32,416 bases of DNA from Gammaproteobacteria bacterium (GCA_003645255.1 QNES01000028.1:1-32416); one strand, 5' to 3'; counted from the first letter of the stretch, positions 6,716-17,546 are shown. The notes: generated by a model not told the origin, from the letters alone. Program-made: numbers and translations.

Positions 6716-8080
6716 TCAAAATGGCAGCGTCAACGTACTATCTACCGCCAAAAATTGCCGACGAAATTGCCCTTGAATTTTTTCGAGAGCTGCTTGGCTA
6801 TCCGCCTCAAAACGGATAACTAAACAAGGTGTCGTATTAGAAGGGCGAACCAAACCCCAGCCATCTTCAAAATCTGCACGTATGCCATCAATATTATTCA
6901 CTTTTGCCTCTTCAAAGTGAAAAGTGTCACGGATTTTTTGCATTAATTCATAATGCTCACCAAAATTTTCCATTTCTAATTTTAATTCCGGCGTATTCAC
7001 AGCATCAGGGAGGGTCGCAAAAACTTCTTCGGGGGTGCGGCTATCCTGGGATAAAATTTCTAATAAACGCGCTGCGGTGTATAGGGCATCATCAAAACCA
7101 TACCACCGCTCTTTAAAGAAAATATGTCCACTCATTTCACCGCCTAGCAAGGCACCGGTTTCCTTCATCTTGGATTTAATAAAGGAATGACCGGTTTTCC
7201 ACATCAAAGGCGTACCATTATGCGCCTTAATGGCATCTGGAAGATGCCGAGTACATTTTACATCATAGATAATTTCAGCACCCGGGTGACGTTTTAACAA
7301 ATCGGTCGCATATAAAATCATTTGTCGGTCCGGCCAAATAACCCGCCCTTTGGCATCAACCACGCCTAAACGATCACCATCGCCATCAAATGCCAAACCT
7401 AAATCTGCCCCTTCTGCTTGTACTGTTTTGATCAAATCTTGCAAATTTTCTGGCATACTCGGATCCGGATGATGATTAGGAAAATGACCATCTACTTCGC
7501 AAAATAATTTGAGGACTTCACAACCTAAAGTCTGTATCAGATGAGGAGCGATGACACCTGCCACCCCATTTCCACAATCAATGACTACTTTAAAAGAGCG
7601 TGCTAATTTCACATCTTTATGAATATGGGAAAGATAAGCATGGTGAATATCAGTTGTGTGTCGTGAGCCAGTACCGGTGATTAAGTCGCCTGTATCGATA
7701 CGGGTTTTTAAAGCAGCAATTTTCTCACCTGATAGGCTATTACCGCTAATCATTATTTTTAAACCGTTATAATTAGGGGGGTTATGGCTACCGGTCAACA
7801 TGACACCGCTACCCGTTTTTAAATAATAGGTAGCAAAATAAAGTAGTGGGGTTGGCACCATACCAATATCAATGACTTCACGCCCTGCAGCCTGTAAGCC
7901 TTCGCTCAAGGCATCTAATAAATCGGGACCCGATAAACGCCCATCACGGGCAACCACGATTTTAGGCTGATTTTGTGCCGCCGCTTCACTTCCTATCGCT
8001 TGCCCAATTTTGGTAACGATTTCAGGCGTTAGCGTTTCACCGACAATACCACGAATGTCGTAAGCTTTAAAAATAGACAT
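6716..8080 (-). CDS. algC: Phosphomannomutase/phosphoglucomutase (AlgC/ManB type), 454 aa
   Basis: Alpha-D-phosphohexomutase interconverting mannose-6-P/mannose-1-P and glucose-6-P/glucose-1-P. The four-domain layout is complete: FKAYDIRG at the N-terminus, active-site phosphoserine loop MLTGSHNPPNYNGLK with Ser98, metal loop FDGDGDRLG near 235, sugar-recognition loop GGEMSGHIFF, and phosphate-binding loop RPSNTTPCLVIRFE near the end. At 454 aa it matches the family. AAGGA lies 8 nt before the ATG. It follows pgm on the same strand, 76 nt apart with a hairpin between, so the two may be co-transcribed. Product feeds GDP-mannose or NDP-glucose for polysaccharides. The symbol follows Pseudomonas; manB would also be acceptable. 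Confidence 0.92.
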   Translation of the reverse strand: MSIFKAYDIRGIVGETLTPEIVTKIGQAIGSEAAAQNQPKIVVARDGRLSGPDLLDALSEGLQAAGREVIDIGMVPTPLLYFATYYLKTGSGVMLTGSHNPPNYNGLKIMISGNSLSGEKIAALKTRIDTGDLITGTGSRHTTDIHHAYLSHIHKDVKLARSFKVVIDCGNGVAGVIAPHLIQTLGCEVLKLFCEVDGHFPNHHPDPSMPENLQDLIKTVQAEGADLGLAFDGDGDRLGVVDAKGRVIWPDRQMILYATDLLKRHPGAEIIYDVKCTRHLPDAIKAHNGTPLMWKTGHSFIKSKMKETGALLGGEMSGHIFFKERWYGFDDALYTAARLLEILSQDSRTPEEVFATLPDAVNTPELKLEMENFGEHYELMQKIRDTFHFEEAKVNNIDGIRADFEDGWGLVRPSNTTPCLVIRFEADSQAALEKIQGQFRRQFLAVDSTLTLPF

Positions 8081-8114
8081 AGCTTTTTTCCTTGATTATA
8101 CAAATGTGCAAGAA

Positions 8115-8146
8115 AGAAATCCGATTTTTTCAAAAATCGGATTTCT
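8115..8146. repeat. Dispersed hairpin, AGAAATCCGA type, perfect
   Basis: AGAAATCCGATTTTT and AAAAATCGGATTTCT form a perfect 15-bp stem around TC. It sits between pgm and the AlgC-type mutase gene, 10 nt past the pgm stop, where it may act as a partial terminator or 3'-end stabiliser of pgm mRNA. Confidence 0.88.
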
Positions 8147-8156
8147 AACACGGATA

Positions 8157-9845
<1,689 letters not shown>

Positions 9846-9934
9846 TTAAATTGACTACTTAAATATAGTTTGTAAATGGGAAATAGGGCGTTGTGAATTT
9901 TAAATCTTCCAATATTTTGTTAGAATTAGCAATT

Positions 9935-10018
9935 AGAAATACTTTTTTTCAAAAAATATTATTTCTTTAAAAAAATATCACATTCAGGCGTGTTAGAAAT
10001 ACTATTTTTCAAATTTCT
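9935..10018. repeat. Dispersed hairpin plus a truncated second copy
   Basis: A degraded AGAAATACT...TATTATTTCT hairpin (9935-9966) is followed by a shortened copy (9995-10018) that keeps AGAAATACTATTTTTC but has lost most of the right arm before AAATTTCT. The second copy ends only 7 nt before the ATG at 10026 and takes the place of a Shine-Dalgarno site. Confidence 0.7.
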
Positions 10019-10025
10019 TTAAAAA

Positions 10026-12332
10026 ATGAACCTATTACAACTTTTAAAAAATACCTGGTTAGGGCAAAAAAATGATTCCCAAACCCCTCAATTTTCTACG
10101 CTCATCGAAGATAGATTACCTGCTTCTACCTTACTTGGTGAACAAAGGGCGTTTATTACGGAGGCGACGTGCTATGGTAATATACCCATTACCCTTACAA
10201 AAGATACGTGTATTAATTTTAGCCTCATTCCCAATAGCGATGTCATTACCGGAATACGTTTAAGATTTGGAACTTATTGCCGCGCTAATCGTTGTCATGT
10301 CACGGTGCAAATAAATGATGTCGCGCACCGTTTTAATACCAGTTATTTAGTCGATAATGAATATGTCGATATTCCCTTCTCGGCGTTACAAATGTCTAAG
10401 TCAGGGCAGGCTGTGGCTATTTCAATTTATTCAGAAGATGCTGCTGAAGATAATGTAGTGGCATTGTGGTGTTCCAGAATACCACCTACTTTTATACAGG
10501 CACTGGATTTAAAATCTATCGCTTTTCCAAAGGTTATATCGCCCCGTGTCAGTATCATTATTCCTGTGTTTAATAAAGTATTATACACTTATAATTGCTT
10601 ATTAACATTGCTAGCTTGTGATACGGAAATTAGTCAAGAAATTATTATTGTTAATAATGCCTCTACTGATGAAACGGCTGCTTTGTCAGCACAAGGCACA
10701 TTTCATATCATTAATAATCTGGAAAATCAAGGCTTTGTGCAAGCCTGTCGGCAAGGGGCAGAAATAGCTAACGGCGAATTTGTCTTATTTTTAAATAATG
10801 ATACCCAAGTTATGCCCGGCTGGCTATCGAATATGATTAAAATCATGGAGGCTGATCCAACTGTTGGGATTACAGGTTCAAAGTTAATTTATCCCGATGG
10901 GCGTTTGCAAGAAGCAGGTGGGATTATCTTTAATGATGCCAGTGGCTGGAATTATGGGCGCTTACAAGACCCCACGCTGCCGCAATTTAATCAAAGCAGA
11001 GCCGTTGATTATTGCTCCGGTGCCAGTTTAATGATTAGAAAAAGCTTATGGGAGCTACTTGGCGGTTTTGATATGCGTTACGCGCCCGCCTATTATGAAG
11101 ATACTGATTTATGCTTTGCGGCGCGTCAAGCCGGCTATAAAGTATTTTATTGTCACGAATCGGAAGTGATACATCATGAAGGTGTTACTGCCGGTACAGA
11201 TATCAACAGTGGCTATAAAGCCTTTCAAGCCATTAACCATGATAAATTTAGAGAAAAATGGCAAGCCGTCTTAGCGACGCACTATCCCCCTGGCACGCCG
11301 CCAGAACAGGCAATAGAACGATTGAGCCAATCAGATTATCAATCGCGCATAGCAAAAGAGATAGATAATTACAAACAAGTAGAAAATGTTCATGATCTAC
11401 CTGAAATAGCCCATTATTGGTCAAATAAATATCTTTTGCCCATCGTATCACAATTTGGCTTTGCTAATGCAGAAGAATTTTATTGCCTCTATATACAACG
11501 TATTTGTCAGGCATTTTCCATTGGCTCTAGCGAGAACGAAGTTTGCCACTTAATTAGTATCGGCGCGGGAAATTGCGACATTGAAATTAAACTGGTTGAA
11601 ATGCTACTTGATAAAGGACTTGAGCATTTTACTTTGGAATGTCTGGACATCAATCAGGCAATGTTAGATCGTGGGTTAGCATCAGCGCAACAGCTTGCCT
11701 CCAAAATGCAGTTTACCTGCTCAGATATTAATGGCTGGCAACCCAAGCAACAATATCACATTGTAATCGCTAACCAATCATTGCATCATTTTGTTGAACT
11801 TGAATTATTGTTTGATAAGATTGATCATGCTTTGCACCCCCAGGGCTATTTTCTAACCCATGATATGATAGGGCGAAATGGACATCAGCGATGGCCGGAA
11901 GCCCTCGAAATAGTGAATGAATTATGGGCAACATTACCAGAACGCTATAAATACAATCACCTACTCAAGCGCGTTGAACTTGAAGAATATGAAAACTGGG
12001 ATTGCGCCACCGAAAGTTTTGAAGGCATTCGGGCGCAAGACATCCTGCCATTGCTAGTCGAAAAATTCAGTTTTGACTTATTTCTGGCTTATGCCAATGT
12101 GATTGATATATTTATTGATCGCTGCTTTGGACATAATTTTGATGCTAACGATCCCCATGATCAGGCATTTATTGATAAAGTTCATCAAATAGATCAATCT
12201 GCCATTGAAGAAGGGCGGATTAAACCAACTCATATCACAGCAGCTATGACTAAAAAGTCGCTTAACACACAAGCCCGTTCTTATAAAGAACTGACACCTG
12301 AGTTTTGTATTAGATGGGCAAACCTCAATTGA
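10026..12332 (+). CDS. GT2 glycosyltransferase fused to a SAM methyltransferase, 768 aa
   Basis: Three parts. Residues 1-165 form a beta-rich region without recognised family. About 173-400 is a rhamnosyltransferase-like GT2 domain: PRVSIIIPVFNK, IIIVNNASTDET, LFLNNDTQVMPGWL with the DxD-like NNDT, GASLMIRKSLWELLGGFD, and YEDTDLCFAARQAGYKV followed by HHEG. About 510-700 is a class I methyltransferase: motif I LISIGAGNCDIE, acidic ECLDIN after strand 2, VIANQSLHHFVELELLFDKI and ALHPQGYFLTHDMIG. Such fusions decorate surface glycans, transferring a sugar and methylating it or its neighbour. It is the only clear plus-strand gene here, divergent from pgm. The start lacks an SD; the next ATG would cut into the N-terminal region, so 10026 is kept. 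Confidence 0.9.
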   Translation: MNLLQLLKNTWLGQKNDSQTPQFSTLIEDRLPASTLLGEQRAFITEATCYGNIPITLTKDTCINFSLIPNSDVITGIRLRFGTYCRANRCHVTVQINDVAHRFNTSYLVDNEYVDIPFSALQMSKSGQAVAISIYSEDAAEDNVVALWCSRIPPTFIQALDLKSIAFPKVISPRVSIIIPVFNKVLYTYNCLLTLLACDTEISQEIIIVNNASTDETAALSAQGTFHIINNLENQGFVQACRQGAEIANGEFVLFLNNDTQVMPGWLSNMIKIMEADPTVGITGSKLIYPDGRLQEAGGIIFNDASGWNYGRLQDPTLPQFNQSRAVDYCSGASLMIRKSLWELLGGFDMRYAPAYYEDTDLCFAARQAGYKVFYCHESEVIHHEGVTAGTDINSGYKAFQAINHDKFREKWQAVLATHYPPGTPPEQAIERLSQSDYQSRIAKEIDNYKQVENVHDLPEIAHYWSNKYLLPIVSQFGFANAEEFYCLYIQRICQAFSIGSSENEVCHLISIGAGNCDIEIKLVEMLLDKGLEHFTLECLDINQAMLDRGLASAQQLASKMQFTCSDINGWQPKQQYHIVIANQSLHHFVELELLFDKIDHALHPQGYFLTHDMIGRNGHQRWPEALEIVNELWATLPERYKYNHLLKRVELEEYENWDCATESFEGIRAQDILPLLVEKFSFDLFLAYANVIDIFIDRCFGHNFDANDPHDQAFIDKVHQIDQSAIEEGRIKPTHITAAMTKKSLNTQARSYKELTPEFCIRWANLN

Positions 12333-12379
12333 AGGGTTCTTATAACTAAAGATGTTCTGAAAAATAAATTCTTAGAAAC

Positions 12380-12400
12380 AAAGTTTTTTCAAAAAACTTT
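12380..12400. terminator. A/T hairpin after the glycosyltransferase-methyltransferase gene
   Basis: AAAGTTTTTT and AAAAAACTTT pair perfectly around one C, 48 nt past the plus-strand stop. First of three stacked hairpins in a 180-nt convergent spacer. A weak AT stem with no strong T-run after it, so terminator function is only suggested by position. Confidence 0.4.
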
Positions 12401-12413
12401 AAGGGCAAAAAAA

Positions 12414-12444
12414 AACCTGACAGGTTTTGAAAACCTGTCAGGTT
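12414..12444. terminator. Perfect CCTGACAGG hairpin, likely bidirectional terminator
   Basis: AACCTGACAGGTTTT and AAAACCTGTCAGGTT form a 15-bp perfect inverted repeat around G. A-rich on the left and T-containing on the right, between convergent genes. The same CCTG(A/C)CAGG core recurs at 6604, 18309 and 18363, so it is a dispersed element recruited to a terminator position. Confidence 0.6.
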
Positions 12445-12452
12445 TATTAAGA

Positions 12453-12485
12453 AGAAATCCGATTCTTTGAAAAAATCTGATTTCT
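12453..12485. repeat. Dispersed hairpin, AGAAATCCGA type
   Basis: AGAAATCCGATTCTTTGAAA pairs with the right arm ending ATCTGATTTCT; one mismatch inside the CCGA/TCTG block. It lies 28 nt from the stop of the minus-strand VWA reading frame. Confidence 0.8.
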
Positions 12486-12512
12486 AAACTCGTTAAAGTT
12501 TATAACGATTAT

Positions 12513-14414
12513 TTAGGGCAGAACATTCCAACTATCCTGATTAGAACAATCACCCGTCAATATAGCTGAGAACTTCATGTCTTTTCCCTTTAGCAGGGTG
12601 TCGAGTTTCCCAAGATCAGCATCGGCATAAGGAGATGCGTCAGTTGTGAATAGTATCACGCCACCATCTTTGAGGTGTTCGACTGCCAGCGTCAAGGCTT
12701 CTACCGAGGCTTCAGGGCAGGTACCACCGCCTTCCGCTTTCAGGGATTTAACCGCTTTGAGTAAAACATTTAAGTCCCTCGTTGCTGCGATGAACCGCAC
12801 ATCGTCTTTAAACTCTACCAAGACAATCAATGGTGCTTTGCTTGGATCAATCTCTTTGGCGATGAAGTTATTGAGGGCATGAATCACACCATTTATCTCT
12901 TCAGTCATGCTGTGAGTGGTGTCTACGACTAATACCATATCCACTTTCACATCATCACCAATGGAGACTTTGGTGCGTTCTTTTGTGGTGTGGGCGGGAT
13001 ACTCATTCGCCGTCACCTTCGCTTCATGCGTCAATAGCAGTAACCCAGCATCTTTGAGAAGTACGTCCACATTAACGGTGACTTGACTTATGTCATCCGC
13101 GTTGTCAACACTCAAGTCAGTCAGTGAGCAAATTAGTGTCGGCAGATTGCTGGTGTCGCACATGCCATAATCGGTGTTTACCGATTGCAGTTCAACCCCT
13201 TTTGGTAATCTCGTCACCAGTTCAACACCCGTTGCTGCGGTAAGCGCATTGGCACTCAGTTCAACCGTTATCGTGTAGTGTAGTATTCTTTCTACATCCA
13301 CTTTCGCCATTGCTATTGGATCTGGCGTATCGGTAATATCTACCGATAGATATGGAATCACTTGTGTCCTCTTTTTGACCACGTCTGTTGGGTATTCGTT
13401 AGATGTGACGGTAGCTATATTTAGCAACGTATTAGTTTGCGTGTTATTGACTACCAATTCGACTCTAGCAAAATTACCCGTCGTTAAGTCAGGCAAAGTA
13501 CAAGTGACGGTTTCTACATCGCACTCGCCACCATCTAATACTCCAATGGAAACAAGGCTGGTTCCTTCGGGTAGTTCATCAGTCAGTACAATACCTGTTG
13601 CCGTTTTAGTGCCACCATTGGTCACTGTCATGGTATAGGTAATGTTGTCATCCTGTCTGATTGTCCGACTACTTGCCACAATACTCACTTTGATATCGGA
13701 AATGGGTTTAATGGGTACTTCTTGTCTGAAGTCTTCATTACCGAGTGCAAAGTTAGTTTGAGCAAATGTGTAGCCCTCTTTACTAGCAATAGCAACATAG
13801 TCATCGCCTTCTCGTAAGCCGCTGATTTCCCAGTAGCCAAAGTCAGTTGTGACAATTTTTTCATCACCGATTTTCACTTCAACACCGGCGATTGGTTTGC
13901 CAAGCTCATCAACGATTGCGCCACCAACAGTATATGGCCCATTGCTACCCATTTCAACAATGACATCAGCGTCAATGACCGCTAATTTCTTGGGTGCAAA
14001 CCAATGGCCATCTTTACTAGCTGTGACCGTATGTATGCCATCAGTGACACCATCTATTTTCCAAAAACCAGTTTCATCAGTGACAACTGTTTTATCACCC
14101 ATTTGTACGGTGACATCAGCAATTGGCTTGTTATCGCCGTCAAGGATGTAGCCACTAGTGGAACGAAGTTTAGCAGCATCGTTTATGCTGTCAACTGAAG
14201 TTTCATGGTTAATAATGACATCATCGTCCTCGAAAATAAAGGTTTGTGGTACAAATTCATAACCTTCTTTACTCGCCGTTACGGTGTATTCACCTTTAGC
14301 TAGATCGGTGATTTCCCAGAAACTAACTTCATTAGTGACAGTGGTTTGATCACCTATTTGCACGGTGACACCCATAATTGGATCACCAGCTTTATCTAGG
14401 ATTAGTCCAGTCAC
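12513..14414 (-). CDS. C-terminal half of a split secreted protein: carboxypeptidase-regulatory-like repeats, DUF11, VWA
   Basis: 633 aa if started at the GTG at 14414, but this frame is the direct in-frame continuation of the 14424-17546 gene after one TAA. It has no Shine-Dalgarno site and no signal peptide, so independent expression of an exported protein is unlikely. Three carboxypeptidase-regulatory-like repeats (GLILDKAGDPIMGVTVQIGD; GYILDGDNKPIADVTVQMGD; GAIVDELGKPIAGVEVKIGD) cover about 1-230. Two DUF11-type domains (ITYTMTVTNGGTKTATGIVL and following) cover about 235-480. The VWA domain has a MIDAS-like DTTHS near 499-503 and FTTDASPYADAD. The frame stops abruptly after GDCSNQDSWNVLP, just before hairpin repeats, so the end may also be truncated. 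Extracellular adhesion is the likely role. Confidence 0.75.
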   Translation of the reverse strand: MTGLILDKAGDPIMGVTVQIGDQTTVTNEVSFWEITDLAKGEYTVTASKEGYEFVPQTFIFEDDDVIINHETSVDSINDAAKLRSTSGYILDGDNKPIADVTVQMGDKTVVTDETGFWKIDGVTDGIHTVTASKDGHWFAPKKLAVIDADVIVEMGSNGPYTVGGAIVDELGKPIAGVEVKIGDEKIVTTDFGYWEISGLREGDDYVAIASKEGYTFAQTNFALGNEDFRQEVPIKPISDIKVSIVASSRTIRQDDNITYTMTVTNGGTKTATGIVLTDELPEGTSLVSIGVLDGGECDVETVTCTLPDLTTGNFARVELVVNNTQTNTLLNIATVTSNEYPTDVVKKRTQVIPYLSVDITDTPDPIAMAKVDVERILHYTITVELSANALTAATGVELVTRLPKGVELQSVNTDYGMCDTSNLPTLICSLTDLSVDNADDISQVTVNVDVLLKDAGLLLLTHEAKVTANEYPAHTTKERTKVSIGDDVKVDMVLVVDTTHSMTEEINGVIHALNNFIAKEIDPSKAPLIVLVEFKDDVRFIAATRDLNVLLKAVKSLKAEGGGTCPEASVEALTLAVEHLKDGGVILFTTDASPYADADLGKLDTLLKGKDMKFSAILTGDCSNQDSWNVLP

Positions 14415-14423
14415 TTTTGGTAG

Positions 14424-17400
14424 TTAGCTACCAGTGCTACCACCATTGGATGTGGAATTACCACCACCAGTACTGGTATCATCATTAACTTCTTCTACTA
14501 CGTCAGTACGTACTACTTCTGCATTTTTACGTTCTACGGTTCGTTGAAGTCTGGAAGTGACAAAATTGCGTCCTGTTGGATCATAAAACTGCGTTTGTGC
14601 TAGTACTAAACCTGAACTACGCTTACCAACAGTAGTACCATTCCGTGTTCCCCTTCTCGTCGTTGTTTTAGATTTAAGACGCAGTTTCACAGAGACTAAG
14701 GCACCGCTACCATTGATTGGTTGACGATCTGCCATTGCAATACGTACTTTGCCTTCACCATTATCGCGAGAATAAATGCTAAACCTTTTGGTGAACTTTG
14801 TTTTCTTGACATCGGTAATACCTTCAACTACTGCCGGGTCATAAGAGAGAATAAACTCACCACCTGTGAAATTACTCAGATTTTCAACATTTAGCATGGT
14901 TTCTGTTTCCGTACCAGATTCTCCATCCACGTTACCCAATTCGATAGTCATCGGTGAGTCATTTTGTGCCGATTGGGAATCATCACTGGATAGAGAAGGC
15001 CATTTTCCATAGTATGAATAGTAGAAAATTGCTGCTGCATCGTTAGCATCTATCTTACCATTACCGTTAGTATCTGCTGCTGCAATCTGTCGTTCAGTAA
15101 AGGGATAGGTACTTTTATTAGTGATGTGTCTCAGGACGAGTTTACCATCATCAATGTCTACCAACGCATTCATATTAGGATCACCTAATTGACCGGTAGC
15201 ATCAACTGTAAATAAACCATCAACAATCAAAAGTGGTTCTCCGGAATCTCTCGTACCTCTTCTGGTTGCAACGTTAAAGATTGCATCACCAAAACTTAAG
15301 GGGATATTATTGCTGGTATCCTCATCAATATATTCCATGAGGACAGAATTATTTGGTTCCCACAAAAATTGAGCTGTGGTTCCATCAATAACGTCCCTTA
15401 CTTCACCAGAAATCCAGAAAAACAATTCTTGACCACCAACAAGTTCTGATGGTAATACTTCATCGTCACCCGTGACTATAAAGTTTACTACTCTACCCTT
15501 GTCAGTATCAGTGAAGATTGGTGTTGGGTCAAAGTAATAAGAAAAATCTTCCATATCTGGGTCCCACAGGAAGGAGCTAGGAGTGGCGGACAAATCTAAA
15601 TTTGGTGTGTCAACAGTAATAACACTATTATCAAACCCCAATTTTAGGTTGCCTCCAGAAATTTTTAATCCTTGAGCATTGGAAATTCTCACAGGAATTC
15701 TAACCTCTTCTCCGGGAGCAGCTGAAGCAACACTGTCGATAAACAATCTGACTGCTCCAAAAGTATCACATGCTTCTGTGGATTGAGCCAACAAGTTTTT
15801 ACCACCAACATCATCGTGTTTGTGTACTTTGAAACGGTAGCAATACTTATCAGGTTTCACCATTGGTGTCTTGGTATCTTCATCAAAGTATTGATTGACG
15901 GATATCAAAGAGGCCATGTAATCAACAGTTTCTATCTCTAGCCACTCATCGAGATCAGTAGGTTTATCATTTTCAGGAGCACGCAAAAATGTAACATGAG
16001 TATTTACAGGATCAATATAGGTGTTAATAGGATTCGCTGACCAATCCAAATTCATGGTATTAGCACCCGGGCGAACCACCAGAGGAACAAACTCCAATGG
16101 TTTGACAGTGATGTTCCCAGTAGCACTTACATCTCCCACTTTGAGTGTAATTACATAATGAACCACATCGTTTTCACCCATATCGTTTTTAGTGAAGGTA
16201 AAAGATGGTTCCTTATCGTTACTACTATCCCACGTACTATCACCTTGTTTTACTTCCCATATCCACGGTGTTTCTTCGACTATACCGCCGGAAGAATTAT
16301 TCGTGATTTTAGGGGTAAAACTAATGCCTTCGGCCACAAAACCTTCTTCAAAGTCAATACTGAAAGCAGCTTTAGCAGGCTCAGGTAAAGATTTCGTGTC
16401 AAATTGCCAGATAGGCCCTTTCGTAATGCTATGTCCATCCTTAGCCACGACACGCCAGTAATAGGTTTTGCTACCGCCCAAAGTAGAAGGAAGTGTACAA
16501 TCTTTTTCTTCTTCATTTTCACAAACAGGACTTGACAAAGTAAATAAATTTGATGATAGTGACACGGTATCACTCAAATAAACATCGTATTTCACCGTAT
16601 CAGTGTCATCAATACCACCATGCCAACTCAGTTTAAATCCAGTGGTTCCATAGTCTACAGCATCATCACCACTTGTACCATTTTCTGGGTCAGGAGTTGT
16701 AGCTTTAGTTGGGGGAGCGTTGTCTCTAATTGAAAACCCCCAAGGAGGTCCCTTTCGACTGTTTCCAAGACTGTCCTTCGCTTCAACTTGCCAAAAATAG
16801 CTTTTACCAAACTCAAACTTGTTTTTGTCATCAAGGAAGGCATTTACAACGGTGTAATTATCAGACTCAATACCTGGACCAATAGGTTCAGTTCCAATTC
16901 CAAAAAAAACATCGTAAGTGAGTGGATAATTACCTTCAGGATCACTTCCACTCCACTTCAAGTCAACTTGTATAGGAAGTTCAGTAAGAGTAGTAGGGAT
17001 TCCTGGTGATTCCAAACTAACTGTTGGTGGATGGTTAATTGGTGGAGCTGGCTGTTGAACATATACTACATCAGGACCACACTTCTGAAATAAGGTGATA
17101 ATGCAAACAGCACCACCTACAACTGTATTTACAACACCACCAACAAATTTACCAACACTACTAATTGCATTTCCTATATCTTTAATAGGATTCCACCCCC
17201 TTGTCTTTCTTTCCAATACATCCTCGACACAAGCAGGATCACGATAAGTAGTACCATCACGACCTTCGACAGTGCAGCCACCAAAGTCTATCTCGTTAAA
17301 GACTAACTCACCATCTGGTGACTGAATAGCACGATTATCGAATAGAATTGACGTAGCGTTGTTCTGAGGTTCTGTAATATCAGAACCTTCAGTGGTAGTA

Positions 17401-17546
17401 GCCCAGCTAGGCACAGCACTACCAGCGAGCAATGTCAACATGAGTGCCCCTGATGTGGGTATAGATCGCCACCGCCTATTGGGTGGCTCACAACAATGAG
17501 TGTCCCGCGTAGGAACACGTTTTCGTCGTAAATATGAGGTCATCAT
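14424..17546 (-). CDS. Large secreted protein with Fn3/PKD-like, cohesin-like and dockerin modules, 1040 aa
   Basis: AAAGGA precedes two adjacent ATGs; the second (17543) has better spacing. A 30-residue polar N-region precedes the hydrophobic TSGALMLTLLAGSAVPSWA, with cleavage after Ala49. Then: two Fn3-like modules at about 170-390 (PPTVSLESP...YFWQVEAKD; YYWRVVAKDGHS), a PKD/Ig-like module at about 395-480, a further module to 595, a cohesin-like domain at about 597-760 (VASAAPGEEVRIPVRISNAQ, LKLGFDNSVITVD), a dockerin with two EF-hand-like calcium loops DPNMNALVDIDD and DTNGNGKIDAND at about 780-835, a second cohesin-like domain at about 860-965, and a Gly/Ser/Thr linker. The stop TAA falls in that linker and the frame continues into the 12513-14414 part. 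Probably a surface or matrix scaffold; no enzyme domain is seen. Confidence 0.88.
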   Translation of the reverse strand: MMTSYLRRKRVPTRDTHCCEPPNRRWRSIPTSGALMLTLLAGSAVPSWATTTEGSDITEPQNNATSILFDNRAIQSPDGELVFNEIDFGGCTVEGRDGTTYRDPACVEDVLERKTRGWNPIKDIGNAISSVGKFVGGVVNTVVGGAVCIITLFQKCGPDVVYVQQPAPPINHPPTVSLESPGIPTTLTELPIQVDLKWSGSDPEGNYPLTYDVFFGIGTEPIGPGIESDNYTVVNAFLDDKNKFEFGKSYFWQVEAKDSLGNSRKGPPWGFSIRDNAPPTKATTPDPENGTSGDDAVDYGTTGFKLSWHGGIDDTDTVKYDVYLSDTVSLSSNLFTLSSPVCENEEEKDCTLPSTLGGSKTYYWRVVAKDGHSITKGPIWQFDTKSLPEPAKAAFSIDFEEGFVAEGISFTPKITNNSSGGIVEETPWIWEVKQGDSTWDSSNDKEPSFTFTKNDMGENDVVHYVITLKVGDVSATGNITVKPLEFVPLVVRPGANTMNLDWSANPINTYIDPVNTHVTFLRAPENDKPTDLDEWLEIETVDYMASLISVNQYFDEDTKTPMVKPDKYCYRFKVHKHDDVGGKNLLAQSTEACDTFGAVRLFIDSVASAAPGEEVRIPVRISNAQGLKISGGNLKLGFDNSVITVDTPNLDLSATPSSFLWDPDMEDFSYYFDPTPIFTDTDKGRVVNFIVTGDDEVLPSELVGGQELFFWISGEVRDVIDGTTAQFLWEPNNSVLMEYIDEDTSNNIPLSFGDAIFNVATRRGTRDSGEPLLIVDGLFTVDATGQLGDPNMNALVDIDDGKLVLRHITNKSTYPFTERQIAAADTNGNGKIDANDAAAIFYYSYYGKWPSLSSDDSQSAQNDSPMTIELGNVDGESGTETETMLNVENLSNFTGGEFILSYDPAVVEGITDVKKTKFTKRFSIYSRDNGEGKVRIAMADRQPINGSGALVSVKLRLKSKTTTRRGTRNGTTVGKRSSGLVLAQTQFYDPTGRNFVTSRLQRTVERKNAEVVRTDVVEEVNDDTSTGGGNSTSNGGSTGS

